Assembly (NCBI GenBank): GCA_020630065.1
Contig: JAHDCC010000009.1
Location: forward strand, 62,001 to 126,000
Direction: 5' to 3'
Source: Acidimicrobiales bacterium
GTDB taxonomy: Bacteria; Actinomycetota; Acidimicrobiia; Acidimicrobiales; SZUA-35
DNA length: 64,000 nt
Below, piece by piece: positions 25,899-35,684 of this stretch (position 1 is the first letter of the stretch; each line of letters begins with the position of its first letter). The notes under the pieces are model-generated. The model was not told where the DNA came from. It searched no databases and saw only the letters and a program-made list of their open reading frames with translations. The position numbers and the translations under genes are program-made.

Positions 25899-27146
25899 AT
25901 GAATACGAGATATACATGGCTGCGGCTACTCGCAGTTCTCTGCACTATTGGCGTACTCGCAGCGGCATGTGGGTCAAGCGATTCTACATCGAGCGATGAA
26001 AGTGGTGATGGCGAAGCCGCCGGTCCAGACACGTCTGGAGACACGGTTAAGGTTGGCATTCTTCACTCGCTAAGTGGAACTATGGCCATCTCAGAGGTAA
26101 CTGTACGAGATGCAGAACTTCTGGCTATCAAAGAGATCAACGAATCTGGTGGAGTGCTTGGCAAACAAATTGAGCCGATTGTCGAAGACGGAGCATCCGA
26201 CTGGCCAACCTTTGCCGACAAGGCCAAAAAGCTGATCAAAGACGACGAAGTTGTCGCCACATTTGGCGGGTGGACTTCGGCTAGCCGCAAGGCAATGCTA
26301 CCGGTCTTCGAGGAAAACAAAGCTCTTCTCTATTATCCGGTCCAATACGAAGGGCTCGAAGCTTCGCCTTACATCTACTATTCAGGAGCAACCACCAACC
26401 AGCAGATCATTCCGGGGCTCGACTATCTGAAAGAAGAAGGCCACACCAAAATCTTCTTGGTCGGAAGTGACTACGTCTTTCCTCGGACAGCCAACAAGAT
26501 CATCAACGCCTATGCCGAAGCCAACGGCATGGAAATCGTTGGCGAGGAATACACACCGCTCGGCCACACCGAGTATGCATCTTTAACCAAGAAAGTTATC
26601 GACGCTGAACCAGACGCGGTATTCAACACGTTGAATGGCGACTCTAACGTTGCGTTCTTCAAAGAGTTGTCCGCAAATGGAATCTCTGCCGATGACATTC
26701 CTGTGCTGTCTGTGTCTGTTGCCGAAGAAGAGGTCACTGGGATCGGAGTAGACAACATTGCAGGGCATCCAGTTGCCTGGAACTACTATCAGACCACCGA
26801 TACTCCAAAGAACGAAGAGTTCGTGGCGGCCTTCAAGGCCGAATACGGTGAAGACCGTGTGACTGCGGACCCAATCGAAGCAGCGTATGTGAACGTTTAC
26901 ATCTGGGCGGCCGCTGTCGAGAAGGCTGAAACCTTCGAAGTCGAAGCGGTCAAAGAAGCCTCTGGCGGCATCGTGATTGACGCACCGGGCGGCGAGTACA
27001 CGGTCAACGGCGAAAATCACCACATTTCCAAGATTGGCCGAATCGGCATAATCAACAAAGACGGGCTAATCGATGAGGTTTGGAACTCGGGTGACCCAAT
27101 CGAGCCAGACCCATTCCTTGAAACCTATGACTGGTGGGAAGGCTAA
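25899..27146 (+). CDS. urtA: Urea ABC transporter substrate-binding lipoprotein
   Basis: 415 residues from ATG 25899, which has GGGAG six bases upstream; the frame extends to 25842, but the extra residues would precede the signal peptide. A lipoprotein signal with LAAAC ends the export sequence, so the protein is anchored outside the membrane. UrtA hallmarks are [32 protein letters not shown] and [20 protein letters not shown]. It captures urea and delivers it to the UrtBCDE transporter. Two hairpins follow the stop codon and may keep its transcript level above that of the downstream genes. Confidence 0.93.
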   Translation: MNTRYTWLRLLAVLCTIGVLAAACGSSDSTSSDESGDGEAAGPDTSGDTVKVGILHSLSGTMAISEVTVRDAELLAIKEINESGGVLGKQIEPIVEDGASDWPTFADKAKKLIKDDEVVATFGGWTSASRKAMLPVFEENKALLYYPVQYEGLEASPYIYYSGATTNQQIIPGLDYLKEEGHTKIFLVGSDYVFPRTANKIINAYAEANGMEIVGEEYTPLGHTEYASLTKKVIDAEPDAVFNTLNGDSNVAFFKELSANGISADDIPVLSVSVAEEEVTGIGVDNIAGHPVAWNYYQTTDTPKNEEFVAAFKAEYGEDRVTADPIEAAYVNVYIWAAAVEKAETFEVEAVKEASGGIVIDAPGGEYTVNGENHHISKIGRIGIINKDGLIDEVWNSGDPIEPDPFLETYDWWEG

Positions 27147-27158
27147 TCAAAGCTAGTC

Positions 27159-27250
27159 GTGGCTGTGGCCGATACTAGCTCGCCACAGCCACCGACCTCC
27201 AGCCTGCCAAGGTGAGGCGGACCCGTTACAGAACCTTGGGTCCGCCTCAC
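27159..27250 (+). other. Two consecutive stem-loops between urtA and urtB
   Basis: The first hairpin pairs GTGGCTGTGGC (27159-27169) with GCCACAGCCAC (27182-27192). The second pairs GTGAGGCGGACCC (27212-27224) with GGGTCCGCCTCAC (27238-27250). Both stems are perfect and neither is followed by a U-tract. Structures at this position in binding-protein operons commonly stabilise the upstream mRNA or reduce read-through. Confidence 0.8.
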
Positions 27251-27276
27251 GAATCCACTACGAAAGAGAACCGCTC

Positions 27277-28161
27277 TTGGATATCGAGACGATAGTAATT
27301 GGTCTTAGCATCGGATCAATATTGATGCTGGTAGCTTCGGGACTCACCTTCACATTCGGACAGATGAACGTCATCAATATGGCCCATGGCGAATTCATCA
27401 TGATCGGGGCATACTCGGCCTACGTCATCCAACAGGTGCTCGGTCAAGACGCTAGCAATCTGACATTCTTTGTTGCGCTGCCCATCTCTTTTGTGGTTGC
27501 CGCCATGTTCGGCGCCGTCTTGGAGCGGCTACTCATATCGAGGCTCTACGGCCGAGAGATCGACACGCTGTTAGTGACGTTTGGTGTGAGTTTGTTACTT
27601 CAGCAACTCGCTCGGGATTTATTCGGCGCCCCAAATGTTGAAGTAGTCGCACCAGGTTTTCTTACAGGGGCCGCAGAAGTTGGTGGAAGTTCGTTTTCAA
27701 AACCCCGAATCTTCGCGGTGTTCTTCTCGGCTCTAGTCTTAGCTGGAGCGTGGCTATTGACGACAAAAACACGATACGGTCGACGTTCACGAGCGGTTAC
27801 CCAAAACCGGGAACTGGCTTCCGCATCAGGAATCAGAACTAGCCGGGTGGACGCAATGACATTCGCTATTGGGTCTGGGCTTGCCGGCGTAGCCGGGGTT
27901 GTCACAACCCTGCTGGGATCCATCGGTCCTACTCTCGGAACCGCCTACATCGTTGATGCCTTTCTTGTCGTAATCGCAGGCGGGCTCGGACAAATCAGAG
28001 GCATGGTTATCGTTGCGTTCGCCGTTGGCATGCTCAATGCAACACTTGAATCATGGACTGATGCTTCTAACGCTAAGGTCCTTGTGTTTGTGGCGATTAT
28101 CGCCTTTCTCCAAGTCAGACCTCAGGGCCTGGTTCGGCTACAAACCAGGAGCGTCACATGA
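27277..28161 (+). CDS. urtB: Urea ABC transporter permease UrtB
   Basis: 294 residues with TTG start. The branched-chain-amino-acid-type permease fold shows GLSIGSILMLVASGLTFTFG, NMAHGEFIMIGAYSAYV and the DAFLVVIAGGLGQIRG coupling region near the C-terminus. Together with UrtC it forms the membrane channel of the urea importer. It ends in an ATGA overlap with urtC. Confidence 0.92.
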   Translation: MDIETIVIGLSIGSILMLVASGLTFTFGQMNVINMAHGEFIMIGAYSAYVIQQVLGQDASNLTFFVALPISFVVAAMFGAVLERLLISRLYGREIDTLLVTFGVSLLLQQLARDLFGAPNVEVVAPGFLTGAAEVGGSSFSKPRIFAVFFSALVLAGAWLLTTKTRYGRRSRAVTQNRELASASGIRTSRVDAMTFAIGSGLAGVAGVVTTLLGSIGPTLGTAYIVDAFLVVIAGGLGQIRGMVIVAFAVGMLNATLESWTDASNAKVLVFVAIIAFLQVRPQGLVRLQTRSVT

Positions 28162-29297
28162 CTTTCGCCCTGTTCGGAAACCGAAACTACACGACAGTAC
28201 TGCTCATCGCTGGATTGTCTTTACTCTTACTCGCTCCCCTAGGGCTTTCAGATTTTCGTGTCGGTGAACTGGCCAAGTTTCTTTGTTTCGCCATGGTCGC
28301 TATCGGCATCAACCTCGTTTGGGGTTACGGAGGGATGTTGACCCTCGGGCAAGGAGTCTTTTTTGGCCTCGGGGCCTACTCAATGGGCATGTACATGAAG
28401 CTCAGCGAAGTCGGCGATGGTGAATTGCCAGACTTCATGGTGTGGTCTGGGGAGACTCAACTACCGGTCGTCTGGCAGCCGTTCCAAAGCCCTTTTGTCG
28501 CCGTTGCCGCTTCTTTTCTGGTCCCAATGACCGTCGCATATCTAGTTGGCAGACTAGTTTTCCAACGACGGATTCGTGGCGCCTACTTCGCTCTCATTAC
28601 TCAGGCGTTGGCGGCCGCGTTGGTGATCTGGATGATAGGTCAGCAAGGCCTCACCGGAGGAACAAACGGACTTACCAACTTCACTACCTTCTTCGGGCTC
28701 AACCTTAGAGATGAAGCCGACCGTCGAGTCTTGTACTACATTTGCCTCGCTGCTCTGGTAGGGATCTATCTGCTATCTCGCCAATTGGTCAACAGCCGGT
28801 GGGGCCGCCTGCTGCTGGCCTGTCGAGACGCAGAAACACGAGTACGGTTTCTGGGTTACAACCCAGCCAGAGTTAAAACAACAGCGCTGGTCATTTCGGC
28901 GGGTATGGCCGGACTTGCTGGCGCGTTGTTCGTGCCCGTTGTGGGCATCGTCTCGCCCACAAATATCGGCGTCCTGCCCTCTATCGAAATGGTCGTCTGG
29001 GTTGCGATCGGTGGTCGAGCTACTCTTGCCGGACCAATTATTGGAGCACTCGTAGTTTCGTATGCAAAGAGTCTTCTTAGCGAAAGTTATCCCGACTTTT
29101 GGCTCTATTTCCAGGGTGCCATCTTTGCGTTGGTTGTTGGATTTGTACCTCGAGGTATCCCTGGAGTACCAGAATCGATAAAGCAGCTATGGCTGCAGGC
29201 TAGTCCTAAAAAAGCCGAGTCTCTCATAGATCTCACTCGGCCGACGGTCGGTTCGATCGACTTAGCTGAAGAATCATCCGAGGAGGCAATCGTATGA
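28158..29297 (+). CDS. urtC: Urea ABC transporter permease UrtC
   Basis: 379 residues, a LivM-type permease with GINLVWGYGGMLTLGQGVFF, RIRGAYFALITQALAAALV and EMVVWVAIGGRATLAGPIIGA. It has eight to ten membrane segments and a hydrophilic C-terminal tail of about 40 residues. It overlaps both neighbours by four bases, so the whole transporter is one translationally coupled unit. Confidence 0.92.
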   Translation: MTFALFGNRNYTTVLLIAGLSLLLLAPLGLSDFRVGELAKFLCFAMVAIGINLVWGYGGMLTLGQGVFFGLGAYSMGMYMKLSEVGDGELPDFMVWSGETQLPVVWQPFQSPFVAVAASFLVPMTVAYLVGRLVFQRRIRGAYFALITQALAAALVIWMIGQQGLTGGTNGLTNFTTFFGLNLRDEADRRVLYYICLAALVGIYLLSRQLVNSRWGRLLLACRDAETRVRFLGYNPARVKTTALVISAGMAGLAGALFVPVVGIVSPTNIGVLPSIEMVVWVAIGGRATLAGPIIGALVVSYAKSLLSESYPDFWLYFQGAIFALVVGFVPRGIPGVPESIKQLWLQASPKKAESLIDLTRPTVGSIDLAEESSEEAIV

Positions 29298-30055
29298 GCG
29301 CGTTGATTCAGATGGAAAACATCGTCGTCGACTTCGACGGATTCCACGCAATAGATGGACTAGATTTTTGGGTCGATAGAGGCGAGGTTCGGTTTCTTAT
29401 CGGGCCAAACGGTGCAGGCAAGACGACGCTGATCGATGTCATAACAGGTATGGCTAAACCAACAGCAGGCAAAATCGTTTTCGATGACCGAGACATAACT
29501 CGTGTTTCTGAAACAGACCGAGTCCGAGCCGGGATCGGACGGACGTTTCAGGCCCCATCGTCGTTCATGAACATGACGGTAGCTGAGAACGTTGACTTGG
29601 CTGAAAACTTCACCACCCACTATTGGAACCTATTCCGTAAACGTACCGCTCTTTCAGAACGGGCGCTAGATGCGTTAGAACGAGTCGGACTCGCCCAACT
29701 GGCCGATACCCCAGCCGGAGCGTTAAGTCACGGTCAGAAAAAGTGGTTAGAAATAGCGATGTTACTTGTCCAAGACCCAACACTAATTCTGCTAGACGAA
29801 CCCGTCGCCGGAATGACTACAGACGAACGCCGAAAAACCGGCGAGTTAATTCATTCTCTACTAGATCGATGCACCGTACTCATCGTCGAACATGACATGT
29901 CGTTCCTACGCGAATTTGCGAACCGTGTGAGTGTATTACACCAAGGAAAGCTCCTGGCTGAAGGATCGGTTAGCGACGTTCAGCAGAATTCCGAAGTCCA
30001 AGAAGTCTATCTGGGACGGTCCCAGCAGTCTGAGAACACTGAGGCTGTCGCATGA
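29294..30055 (+). CDS. urtD: Urea ABC transporter ATPase UrtD
   Basis: 253 residues. Walker A GPNGAGKTT, the signature region written here as ALSHGQKKWLEIAMLL (LSHGQ in place of LSGGQ), Walker B LILLDEPVAGM and the H-loop VEHDMSFL are all present. UrtD is one of the two nonidentical ATPases of the urea importer and resembles LivG. The SHGQ form of the signature is usual in UrtD proteins. Confidence 0.92.
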   Translation: MSALIQMENIVVDFDGFHAIDGLDFWVDRGEVRFLIGPNGAGKTTLIDVITGMAKPTAGKIVFDDRDITRVSETDRVRAGIGRTFQAPSSFMNMTVAENVDLAENFTTHYWNLFRKRTALSERALDALERVGLAQLADTPAGALSHGQKKWLEIAMLLVQDPTLILLDEPVAGMTTDERRKTGELIHSLLDRCTVLIVEHDMSFLREFANRVSVLHQGKLLAEGSVSDVQQNSEVQEVYLGRSQQSENTEAVA

Positions 30056-30750
30056 GCATTGAACTACGTTCTTTAACGGTCGGCTACGGCCAATCGGTTG
30101 TGTTGCGAGATTTCTCAGTATCGGTAGAAGAAGACAAATCACTTGCCGTACTCGGCTTGAACGGTGTTGGCAAAACCACTCTACTGAATACCTTAATGGG
30201 CCTGTTGAAACCTTCAGCAGGATCGATTGTCTTTGAGGGCGAAGATATCACCTCACTCTCCCCCGACCGACGGGTTCGAAGAGGTTTGGCGTATGTGCCT
30301 CAGGGGCGTGGAGGTTTTGCTGAGTTGACGGTTTTAGAAAACCTCAGGGTGATTCAAGAGTCAACACCTGGAGTCCCTAAATCAGCCATTGACGATGCGA
30401 TCGACATTTTTCCTCGTCTCAAACCTCTACTCAAACGAAGAGCTGGGGTTCTTTCAGGAGGCCAACAACAACAGTTATCTATAGCTCGAGCGCTCACTAC
30501 AAGACCGAAGCTGCTGCTTCTAGACGAGCCCACCGAAGGTATCCAACCTTCGATAATTGAAGAAATACAGTCCGTCTTAACAACCCTTCGAGGATCTGAA
30601 TCGTTGCAGGTAATCGTGGTCGAACAGTTCTTGGACTTCGCGTTGGCCCTCACAGACCAATACCTCGTACTCGAACATGGCAGTGTAACCCGCACTGGTG
30701 TTTCAGCAGACCTAGGAACCGACGAAGCCAAAGAACTGCTCGTAATTTGA
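30052..30750 (+). CDS. urtE: Urea ABC transporter ATPase UrtE
   Basis: 232 residues, a LivF-like ATPase with GLNGVGKTTLLNTLMG, LSGGQQQQLSIARAL, LLLLDEPTEGIQP and VVEQFLDFAL. It completes the UrtABCDE set and overlaps urtD by four bases. A 52-base gap with an AGGAG site then leads to ureA. Confidence 0.92.
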   Translation: MSIELRSLTVGYGQSVVLRDFSVSVEEDKSLAVLGLNGVGKTTLLNTLMGLLKPSAGSIVFEGEDITSLSPDRRVRRGLAYVPQGRGGFAELTVLENLRVIQESTPGVPKSAIDDAIDIFPRLKPLLKRRAGVLSGGQQQQLSIARALTTRPKLLLLDEPTEGIQPSIIEEIQSVLTTLRGSESLQVIVVEQFLDFALALTDQYLVLEHGSVTRTGVSADLGTDEAKELLVI

Positions 30751-30802
30751 TGACTAGCCCACTACCTGCAAATCCCACTAGTAAACAAATAGGAGAAATC
30801 TG

Positions 30803-31120
30803 GTGTTGATATCGCCTCATGAGCAAGAACGTCTGATGATTCATGTCGCAGCCGATGTAGCCCAAGCCAGACAAGATAGAGGTTTACTCCTCAACTACCC
30901 AGAAGCGGTTGCAATTTTATCTCGTTGGGTACTCGAACGAGCTCGCGACGGACGAAGTGTCGCTGACCTAATGGAACAGGGCCGCCATGTTCTATCGACA
31001 AACGATGTTATGGACGGAATCGCTTCAATGATCGACGAGGTTCAGATCGAAGCGACATTTCCGGACGGCACAAAATTGGTGACGCTTCACCATCCAATAT
31101 CAGAACCGCTGTCCGCATGA
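30803..31120 (+). CDS. ureA: Urease subunit gamma
   Basis: 105 residues, with GTG start and AGGAG seven bases upstream. [29 protein letters not shown] and [22 protein letters not shown] are the standard UreA blocks. It is the small structural subunit of nickel urease, which splits urea into ammonia and carbamate. Confidence 0.95.
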   Translation: MLISPHEQERLMIHVAADVAQARQDRGLLLNYPEAVAILSRWVLERARDGRSVADLMEQGRHVLSTNDVMDGIASMIDEVQIEATFPDGTKLVTLHHPISEPLSA

Positions 31121-31458
31121 GTGGGATCGTGCCGGGCGAAATCGTCGGCCCAGACGACACTATCCACATCAATATTGATAAGCGGCAGGTGACAACCCTT
31201 GTTGTCAACTCGGGAGATCGACCTATTCAAGTCGGATCACATTACCATTTCGCTGAAACGAACCCAGCCTTGATGTTTGATCGATCGTTAGCTCGAGGTT
31301 TCCGGCTCGACATCGCGGCAGGAACATCGGTCAGATTCGAACCCGGCATCGAAGTGGAAGTCGCACTAGTTGCCTTGGGCGGCCATAGGGTCGTGCCTGG
31401 TCTACGAGGAGAAACGCGCGGACCCGTCGATTCTTCGCCCTCTAAACGAAACGAATAA
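31117..31458 (+). CDS. ureB: Urease subunit beta
   Basis: 113 residues with [36 protein letters not shown] and [15 protein letters not shown], all typical of UreB. It overlaps ureA by ATGA. With UreA and UreC it forms the (alpha-beta-gamma) trimer of bacterial urease. Confidence 0.95.
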   Translation: MSGIVPGEIVGPDDTIHINIDKRQVTTLVVNSGDRPIQVGSHYHFAETNPALMFDRSLARGFRLDIAAGTSVRFEPGIEVEVALVALGGHRVVPGLRGETRGPVDSSPSKRNE

Positions 31459-31475
31459 CGGAGACTCAATTCGTC

Positions 31476-33185
31476 ATGGCAGAGATCAAACGAAGTCACT
31501 ATCGAGAGCTTCTTGGCCCTACGACACATGATCGCATCCGGTTAGCCGATACCGACCTTTGGATTGAAGTCACAGAAGATCGATGCAGCCGAGGTGACGA
31601 AGCGGTTTTCGGTGGAGGTAAAGTCCTGCGAGAATCGATGGGACAAGCTACCACAACCCGGGCTGACGGAGCCGCAGACCTCATCATCACTGGGGCGGTG
31701 ATACTCGACCATTGGGGTGTGGTGAAGGCTGATGTTGGTGTCCGGGATGGTCTGATTGTCGGCATTGGCAAAGCAGGTAACCCTGACACCATGGACGGTG
31801 TCGACCCGGCTCTAGTCGTTGGACCTTCAACAGAAGTCATGGCTGGGAACGGAAAGATCTTGACAGCAGGGGCAATAGACTGCCACGTACATCTAATCTG
31901 CCCACAGTTATTAGAGGAAGCACTCGCCTCTGGCATTACGACCATTGTTGGTGGAGGAACTGGGCCAGCTGAAGGTTCGAAGGCAACAACGGTTACCCCG
32001 GGGGCATGGAACACCGCCCGAATGCATCACGCATTAGATCATTGGCCGATCAATGTCGTGCTTATGGGGAAAGGAAACACGGTCAACCACGATGCCCTCT
32101 GGGAGCAAGTCAAGGGCGGCATCGGGGCGTTCAAACTGCACGAAGATTGGGGAACAACCCCAGCGGCGATCGATGCTGCATTGTCTGTCGCTGACCAAAG
32201 CGGAATCCAAGTCGCCATTCACACCGACACCTTAAACGAAGCTGGCTATGTCGAGTCAACTCTCGCAGCAATCGATGGTAGAACCATTCATACCTTCCAC
32301 ACTGAAGGGGCTGGCGGCGGGCACGCTCCCGACATCATTACCGTTGCCGGTCTTCCAAACGTTTTACCCTCTTCAACCAATCCAACAAGACCGCACACTG
32401 GCAACACCATTGACGAGCATCTCGACATGTTGATGGTTTGCCATCACCTCAACCCTGCCATTCCTGAAGATCTGGCTTTTGCCGAGAGCCGTATCCGCCC
32501 GTCGACTATCGCGGCAGAAGACATCTTGCACGACATGGGCGCAATCTCGATGATCGGTTCTGATTCCCAGGCTATGGGTCGTATCGGCGAGGTGATCATA
32601 CGGACATGGCAAACCGCCCATGTCATGAAAAAACGTCGAGGTTCGCTGCCCGGGGACGGCCAAGCTGACAACCTGCGAGCTCGACGATACGTTTCGAAGT
32701 ACACCATCTGCCCGGCGATTAGCCATGGACTGGGCAACGAAGTAGGTTCTATCGAAATCGGAAAACTCGCAGACCTTGTCCTCTGGGAACCAAAATTCTT
32801 TGGAGTCAGGCCACATGTAGTACTCAAAGGCGGATTTGCCGCTTGGGGAGCAATGGGTGACGCAAATGCGTCCATTCCGACACCTCAACCAGTGCTCCCC
32901 CGACCGATGTTTGGGGCTAGCCCTCGAGTTGGCGCAAGTTCGAGTATCACCTGGGTCGCTCAAGCTGCGATAGACGATGGGTTGATTGAAAAACTTGAAT
33001 TAGGCCGGATGGTCAAACCAATCTCCGATACAAGGTCGCTAAGGAAATCCGATCAACCTCTCAACGATGCGTTGCCAGATATTACAGTCGACGCTGATTC
33101 CTTTGCCGTCCATATCGACGGTGTACTTATAGACGAGGACCCAGCTACGGAGCTTCCAATGGCTCAACGGTACTTTTTGTTCTGA
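31476..33185 (+). CDS. ureC: Urease catalytic subunit alpha
   Basis: 569 residues, full length. The nickel-site residues can be located: the HVH pair in [12 protein letters not shown], the carbamylated Lys in [13 protein letters not shown], the His residues in [10 protein letters not shown] and [15 protein letters not shown], and the Asp in [14 protein letters not shown]. The mobile flap [20 protein letters not shown] is intact. It should be active if nickel is inserted by UreDFG. It begins 17 bases after ureB. Confidence 0.96.
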   Translation: MAEIKRSHYRELLGPTTHDRIRLADTDLWIEVTEDRCSRGDEAVFGGGKVLRESMGQATTTRADGAADLIITGAVILDHWGVVKADVGVRDGLIVGIGKAGNPDTMDGVDPALVVGPSTEVMAGNGKILTAGAIDCHVHLICPQLLEEALASGITTIVGGGTGPAEGSKATTVTPGAWNTARMHHALDHWPINVVLMGKGNTVNHDALWEQVKGGIGAFKLHEDWGTTPAAIDAALSVADQSGIQVAIHTDTLNEAGYVESTLAAIDGRTIHTFHTEGAGGGHAPDIITVAGLPNVLPSSTNPTRPHTGNTIDEHLDMLMVCHHLNPAIPEDLAFAESRIRPSTIAAEDILHDMGAISMIGSDSQAMGRIGEVIIRTWQTAHVMKKRRGSLPGDGQADNLRARRYVSKYTICPAISHGLGNEVGSIEIGKLADLVLWEPKFFGVRPHVVLKGGFAAWGAMGDANASIPTPQPVLPRPMFGASPRVGASSSITWVAQAAIDDGLIEKLELGRMVKPISDTRSLRKSDQPLNDALPDITVDADSFAVHIDGVLIDEDPATELPMAQRYFLF

Positions 33186-33889
33186 TGTCGACCTCAGCGC
33201 TACTTCTACTCGCCGATGGCAGGTTTCCGGCTGGAGGCCACGCCCATTCGTTGATCACTGAACCCGCGATTGAGCATGGCCTGATCACCGATGAGGCCAG
33301 CTTGCGTTCGTTCTTGAGTTGGCGGCTCGCCACCACCGGCCTGTTGGATGCTTCGTTCTGTGCCCACGCTACGTCGATGCACCACTGGAGCGACGCCGAA
33401 GTTCTAGATGTTGAATACGAAGCGAGAACGTTGTCGGCAAAAACTCGAAGCGTCTCTCGGCAGCTAGGTCGACAACTCATTGACACTGCTGCTGGGGTTT
33501 GGCCCGAATCCGTTCGACCAATCTCGCCCCAGACGCTTAGTGATTCACAGCGTGAAAACATTGCTTCGTCTTATGGCGAAAAGGGCTGGCATCACCCGAT
33601 TGCGTTCGGTTTAGTAGCCAGCTCGTTGGGAATCAGTCCGCAGGCTGCCACCTGCGCTGTGTTGTATCAATTCGCAACAACGATTACTTCCGCAGTGGTT
33701 CGATTGCTCGGACTTGACCCCGTGGTATCGCTACGAATTGTCGCCGAACAGCCTCTGGACGATTTGAACGCAAAGGCTATGTCGACATTGGATGACAAAC
33801 CTGCCGAACTGCCATCGTTGGCAAACCCCTTTGTCGATATTTTGGCCGAAGACCACAACCGTTGGGATATGAAACTCTTCGCATCTTGA
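33185..33889 (+). CDS. ureF: Urease accessory protein UreF
   Basis: 234 residues; starts on the last base of the ureC stop codon (TGATG). LLLADGRFPAGGHAHS and the helical body with ATTGLLDASFCAHATS fit UreF. UreF is a GTPase-activating partner of UreG and part of the UreDFG complex that activates apo-urease. Confidence 0.9.
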   Translation: MSTSALLLLADGRFPAGGHAHSLITEPAIEHGLITDEASLRSFLSWRLATTGLLDASFCAHATSMHHWSDAEVLDVEYEARTLSAKTRSVSRQLGRQLIDTAAGVWPESVRPISPQTLSDSQRENIASSYGEKGWHHPIAFGLVASSLGISPQAATCAVLYQFATTITSAVVRLLGLDPVVSLRIVAEQPLDDLNAKAMSTLDDKPAELPSLANPFVDILAEDHNRWDMKLFAS

Positions 33890-33934
33890 ACTGTTCGAAA
33901 CCAAAACGTACGCTACAACCTTAGGAGACCTCAC

Positions 33935-34642
33935 ATGGGTGGAAATCATGATCATTCAATTGATCGCTTCGATCGAGCGCCAGGCACAGGAGCCGACAGA
34001 CCTCTTCGAATCGGGGTCGGTGGACCCGTCGGTACCGGCAAAACGACATTAGTTGCTTCTCTTTGTGAGCTGCTCCGCGAGAAGCTAGAACTTGTTGTTG
34101 TCACCAACGACATCTTTACCAGTGAAGACGCCAAGGCGTTACGAGAACGAAATGTGTTAGAGGCTGACCGTATCGTTGCGGTTCAGACTGGTTGCTGTCC
34201 TCACACTGCGATACGGGACGACATCTCGGCCAACCTGACCGCCATTACCGAGTTGGAACAACGGGTTGGCGACGTCGATGTCACCTTGATCGAATCAGGC
34301 GGAGATAATTTGACGGCCATTTTCAGTCAAGGCCTGGTAGATCTACAAATTTTCGTCATTGACGCTTGTGGCGGTGACGACATTCCGAGGAAGGGCGGTC
34401 CAGGAATCGCAAAGGCGGACTTACTTATTGTCAACAAGATCGACCTGGCCCATCTGGTTGGGTCTGACCTCGATTTGATGGCCCGTGATGCCCAAGAACG
34501 TCGTGGCAGTAAGCCAACTCTGTTCTTGACTCTTCGCGAACCGGTTGGCGCGACCGAAGCCGCCGAATGGGTCGTCGACCAACATCATGATTGGGAACAT
34601 AGTCAACTTGTAGTCGATCACGCTGGAAGTGTGACCCGGTAG
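33935..34642 (+). CDS. ureG: Urease accessory GTPase UreG
   Basis: 235 residues. P-loop [14 protein letters not shown], the nickel-binding CPH motif in [26 protein letters not shown] and the NKIDLA guanine motif are all present. The N-terminal GGNHDHS has only a short His stretch, so nickel storage is limited. UreG delivers nickel in a GTP-dependent manner. No ureE follows, so UreG or another chaperone must supply nickel. Confidence 0.95.
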   Translation: MGGNHDHSIDRFDRAPGTGADRPLRIGVGGPVGTGKTTLVASLCELLREKLELVVVTNDIFTSEDAKALRERNVLEADRIVAVQTGCCPHTAIRDDISANLTAITELEQRVGDVDVTLIESGGDNLTAIFSQGLVDLQIFVIDACGGDDIPRKGGPGIAKADLLIVNKIDLAHLVGSDLDLMARDAQERRGSKPTLFLTLREPVGATEAAEWVVDQHHDWEHSQLVVDHAGSVTR

Positions 34643-35344
34643 ATGCAAGCACATGCCCATGTTCGAGTTGGCTGCGACCAAACAGGTCGGACAGTTGTGT
34701 CTTCTCTGCGTAGCGACGGTCCGCTTCAGCTCCGTCAAAGCAGCGACAAAGTCTATCTGGTCGGGGCGGGAGCCGCACCGTTGGGCGGCGACGATTTAAA
34801 CCTGTCGATTGTCGTCGGATCTAGAGCCAAGCTTCATATGAGTAGCGTCGCCGCGATGTTGGCTCAACCGGGAGCTAGTGGAGAACCATCTTGTTTCACA
34901 ACAACGATCGTCGTCGAACCTGAAGCCGTGCTTGATTGGAGTCCGCTGCCGACTATCTCGGTTCACAGGAGTAACCACATCAACAACGTATCGGTTGAGT
35001 TGGGGCGTGGCGCTGAGTTATATCTCGTCGAAGATTGTCGGCTTGGACGTTGGAATGAAAAATCAGGTGTCCTTACTTCGACGTTGAGAATCGAAAGGGA
35101 AGGTCACGCACTTTTGCATCATGCGAACAGATTCGGCGACGATTCTATGGGGTGGTCTTGGCCTAACGCAGATCGGCCAGTCAGGCGGGTAACAACATCA
35201 GTTAAGACCCTTACCGGAAACGAAACCACCAACGGTGGCGACGTAGTCGAGTTCGGGGAGTTCAGCCAAGCTTCCATGACCGTTAATGGCCTGCAGGTAA
35301 CTGTTGGGGTGAGCAGACCACGCGACACCACGGAAGCCGTTTAG
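34643..35344 (+). CDS. ureD: Urease accessory protein UreD
   Basis: 233 residues starting immediately after the ureG stop. LNLSIVVGSRAKLHMSSVAA and WSPLPTISVHRSNHINN are recognisable UreD segments, and it is on the short side for the family. UreD scaffolds the UreF-UreG complex on apo-urease. As the last gene of the cassette it completes the order ureABCFGD seen in several actinobacteria. Confidence 0.88.
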   Translation: MQAHAHVRVGCDQTGRTVVSSLRSDGPLQLRQSSDKVYLVGAGAAPLGGDDLNLSIVVGSRAKLHMSSVAAMLAQPGASGEPSCFTTTIVVEPEAVLDWSPLPTISVHRSNHINNVSVELGRGAELYLVEDCRLGRWNEKSGVLTSTLRIEREGHALLHHANRFGDDSMGWSWPNADRPVRRVTTSVKTLTGNETTNGGDVVEFGEFSQASMTVNGLQVTVGVSRPRDTTEAV

Positions 35345-35480
35345 TTCCTTAGATCAACTCTCACTATGGGTCTGCTCTGACGCTACGAAGATAGCTTGAA
35401 CGTAGATTCTATTGAGATCGTCCAAGATGGTTCCTAACGGGATTGGTGTATTTACACCACGTATCGGCCACAATTGATGC

Positions 35481-35657
35481 ATGGGAATTCTTGACCGGTT
35501 ACTGTTTTGGCGTAAACCAGAACAGCCAGAGTATGAAATTACTGACTGTTTTGGGGAGCCGAACTCTACAGAACCTTCTGCTCTGCAAGCAGCGGTCACC
35601 GAAGATAACTCTGTTCATGAATCATGTGAACCGCCGACATCTAGAGAAGAAGAGTAG
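35481..35657 (+). CDS. Small hypothetical protein (58 residues)
   Basis: ATG 35481 to TAG 35657. The predicted protein starts MGILDRLLFWRKPEQPEYE and continues as a soluble, acidic, probably disordered chain ending PPTSREEE. An N-terminal amphipathic MGxLDRLL helix followed by a charged tail is common in small actinobacterial proteins. There is no clear ribosome-binding site. It fills most of the gap between ureD and the DUF2510 gene and is on the same strand as ureD. A longer frame in another phase over this stretch looks random. The gene call is tentative. Confidence 0.4.
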   Translation: MGILDRLLFWRKPEQPEYEITDCFGEPNSTEPSALQAAVTEDNSVHESCEPPTSREEE

Positions 35658-35684
35658 TCATCCCTCTGATGGAGCGGGGCGGCT

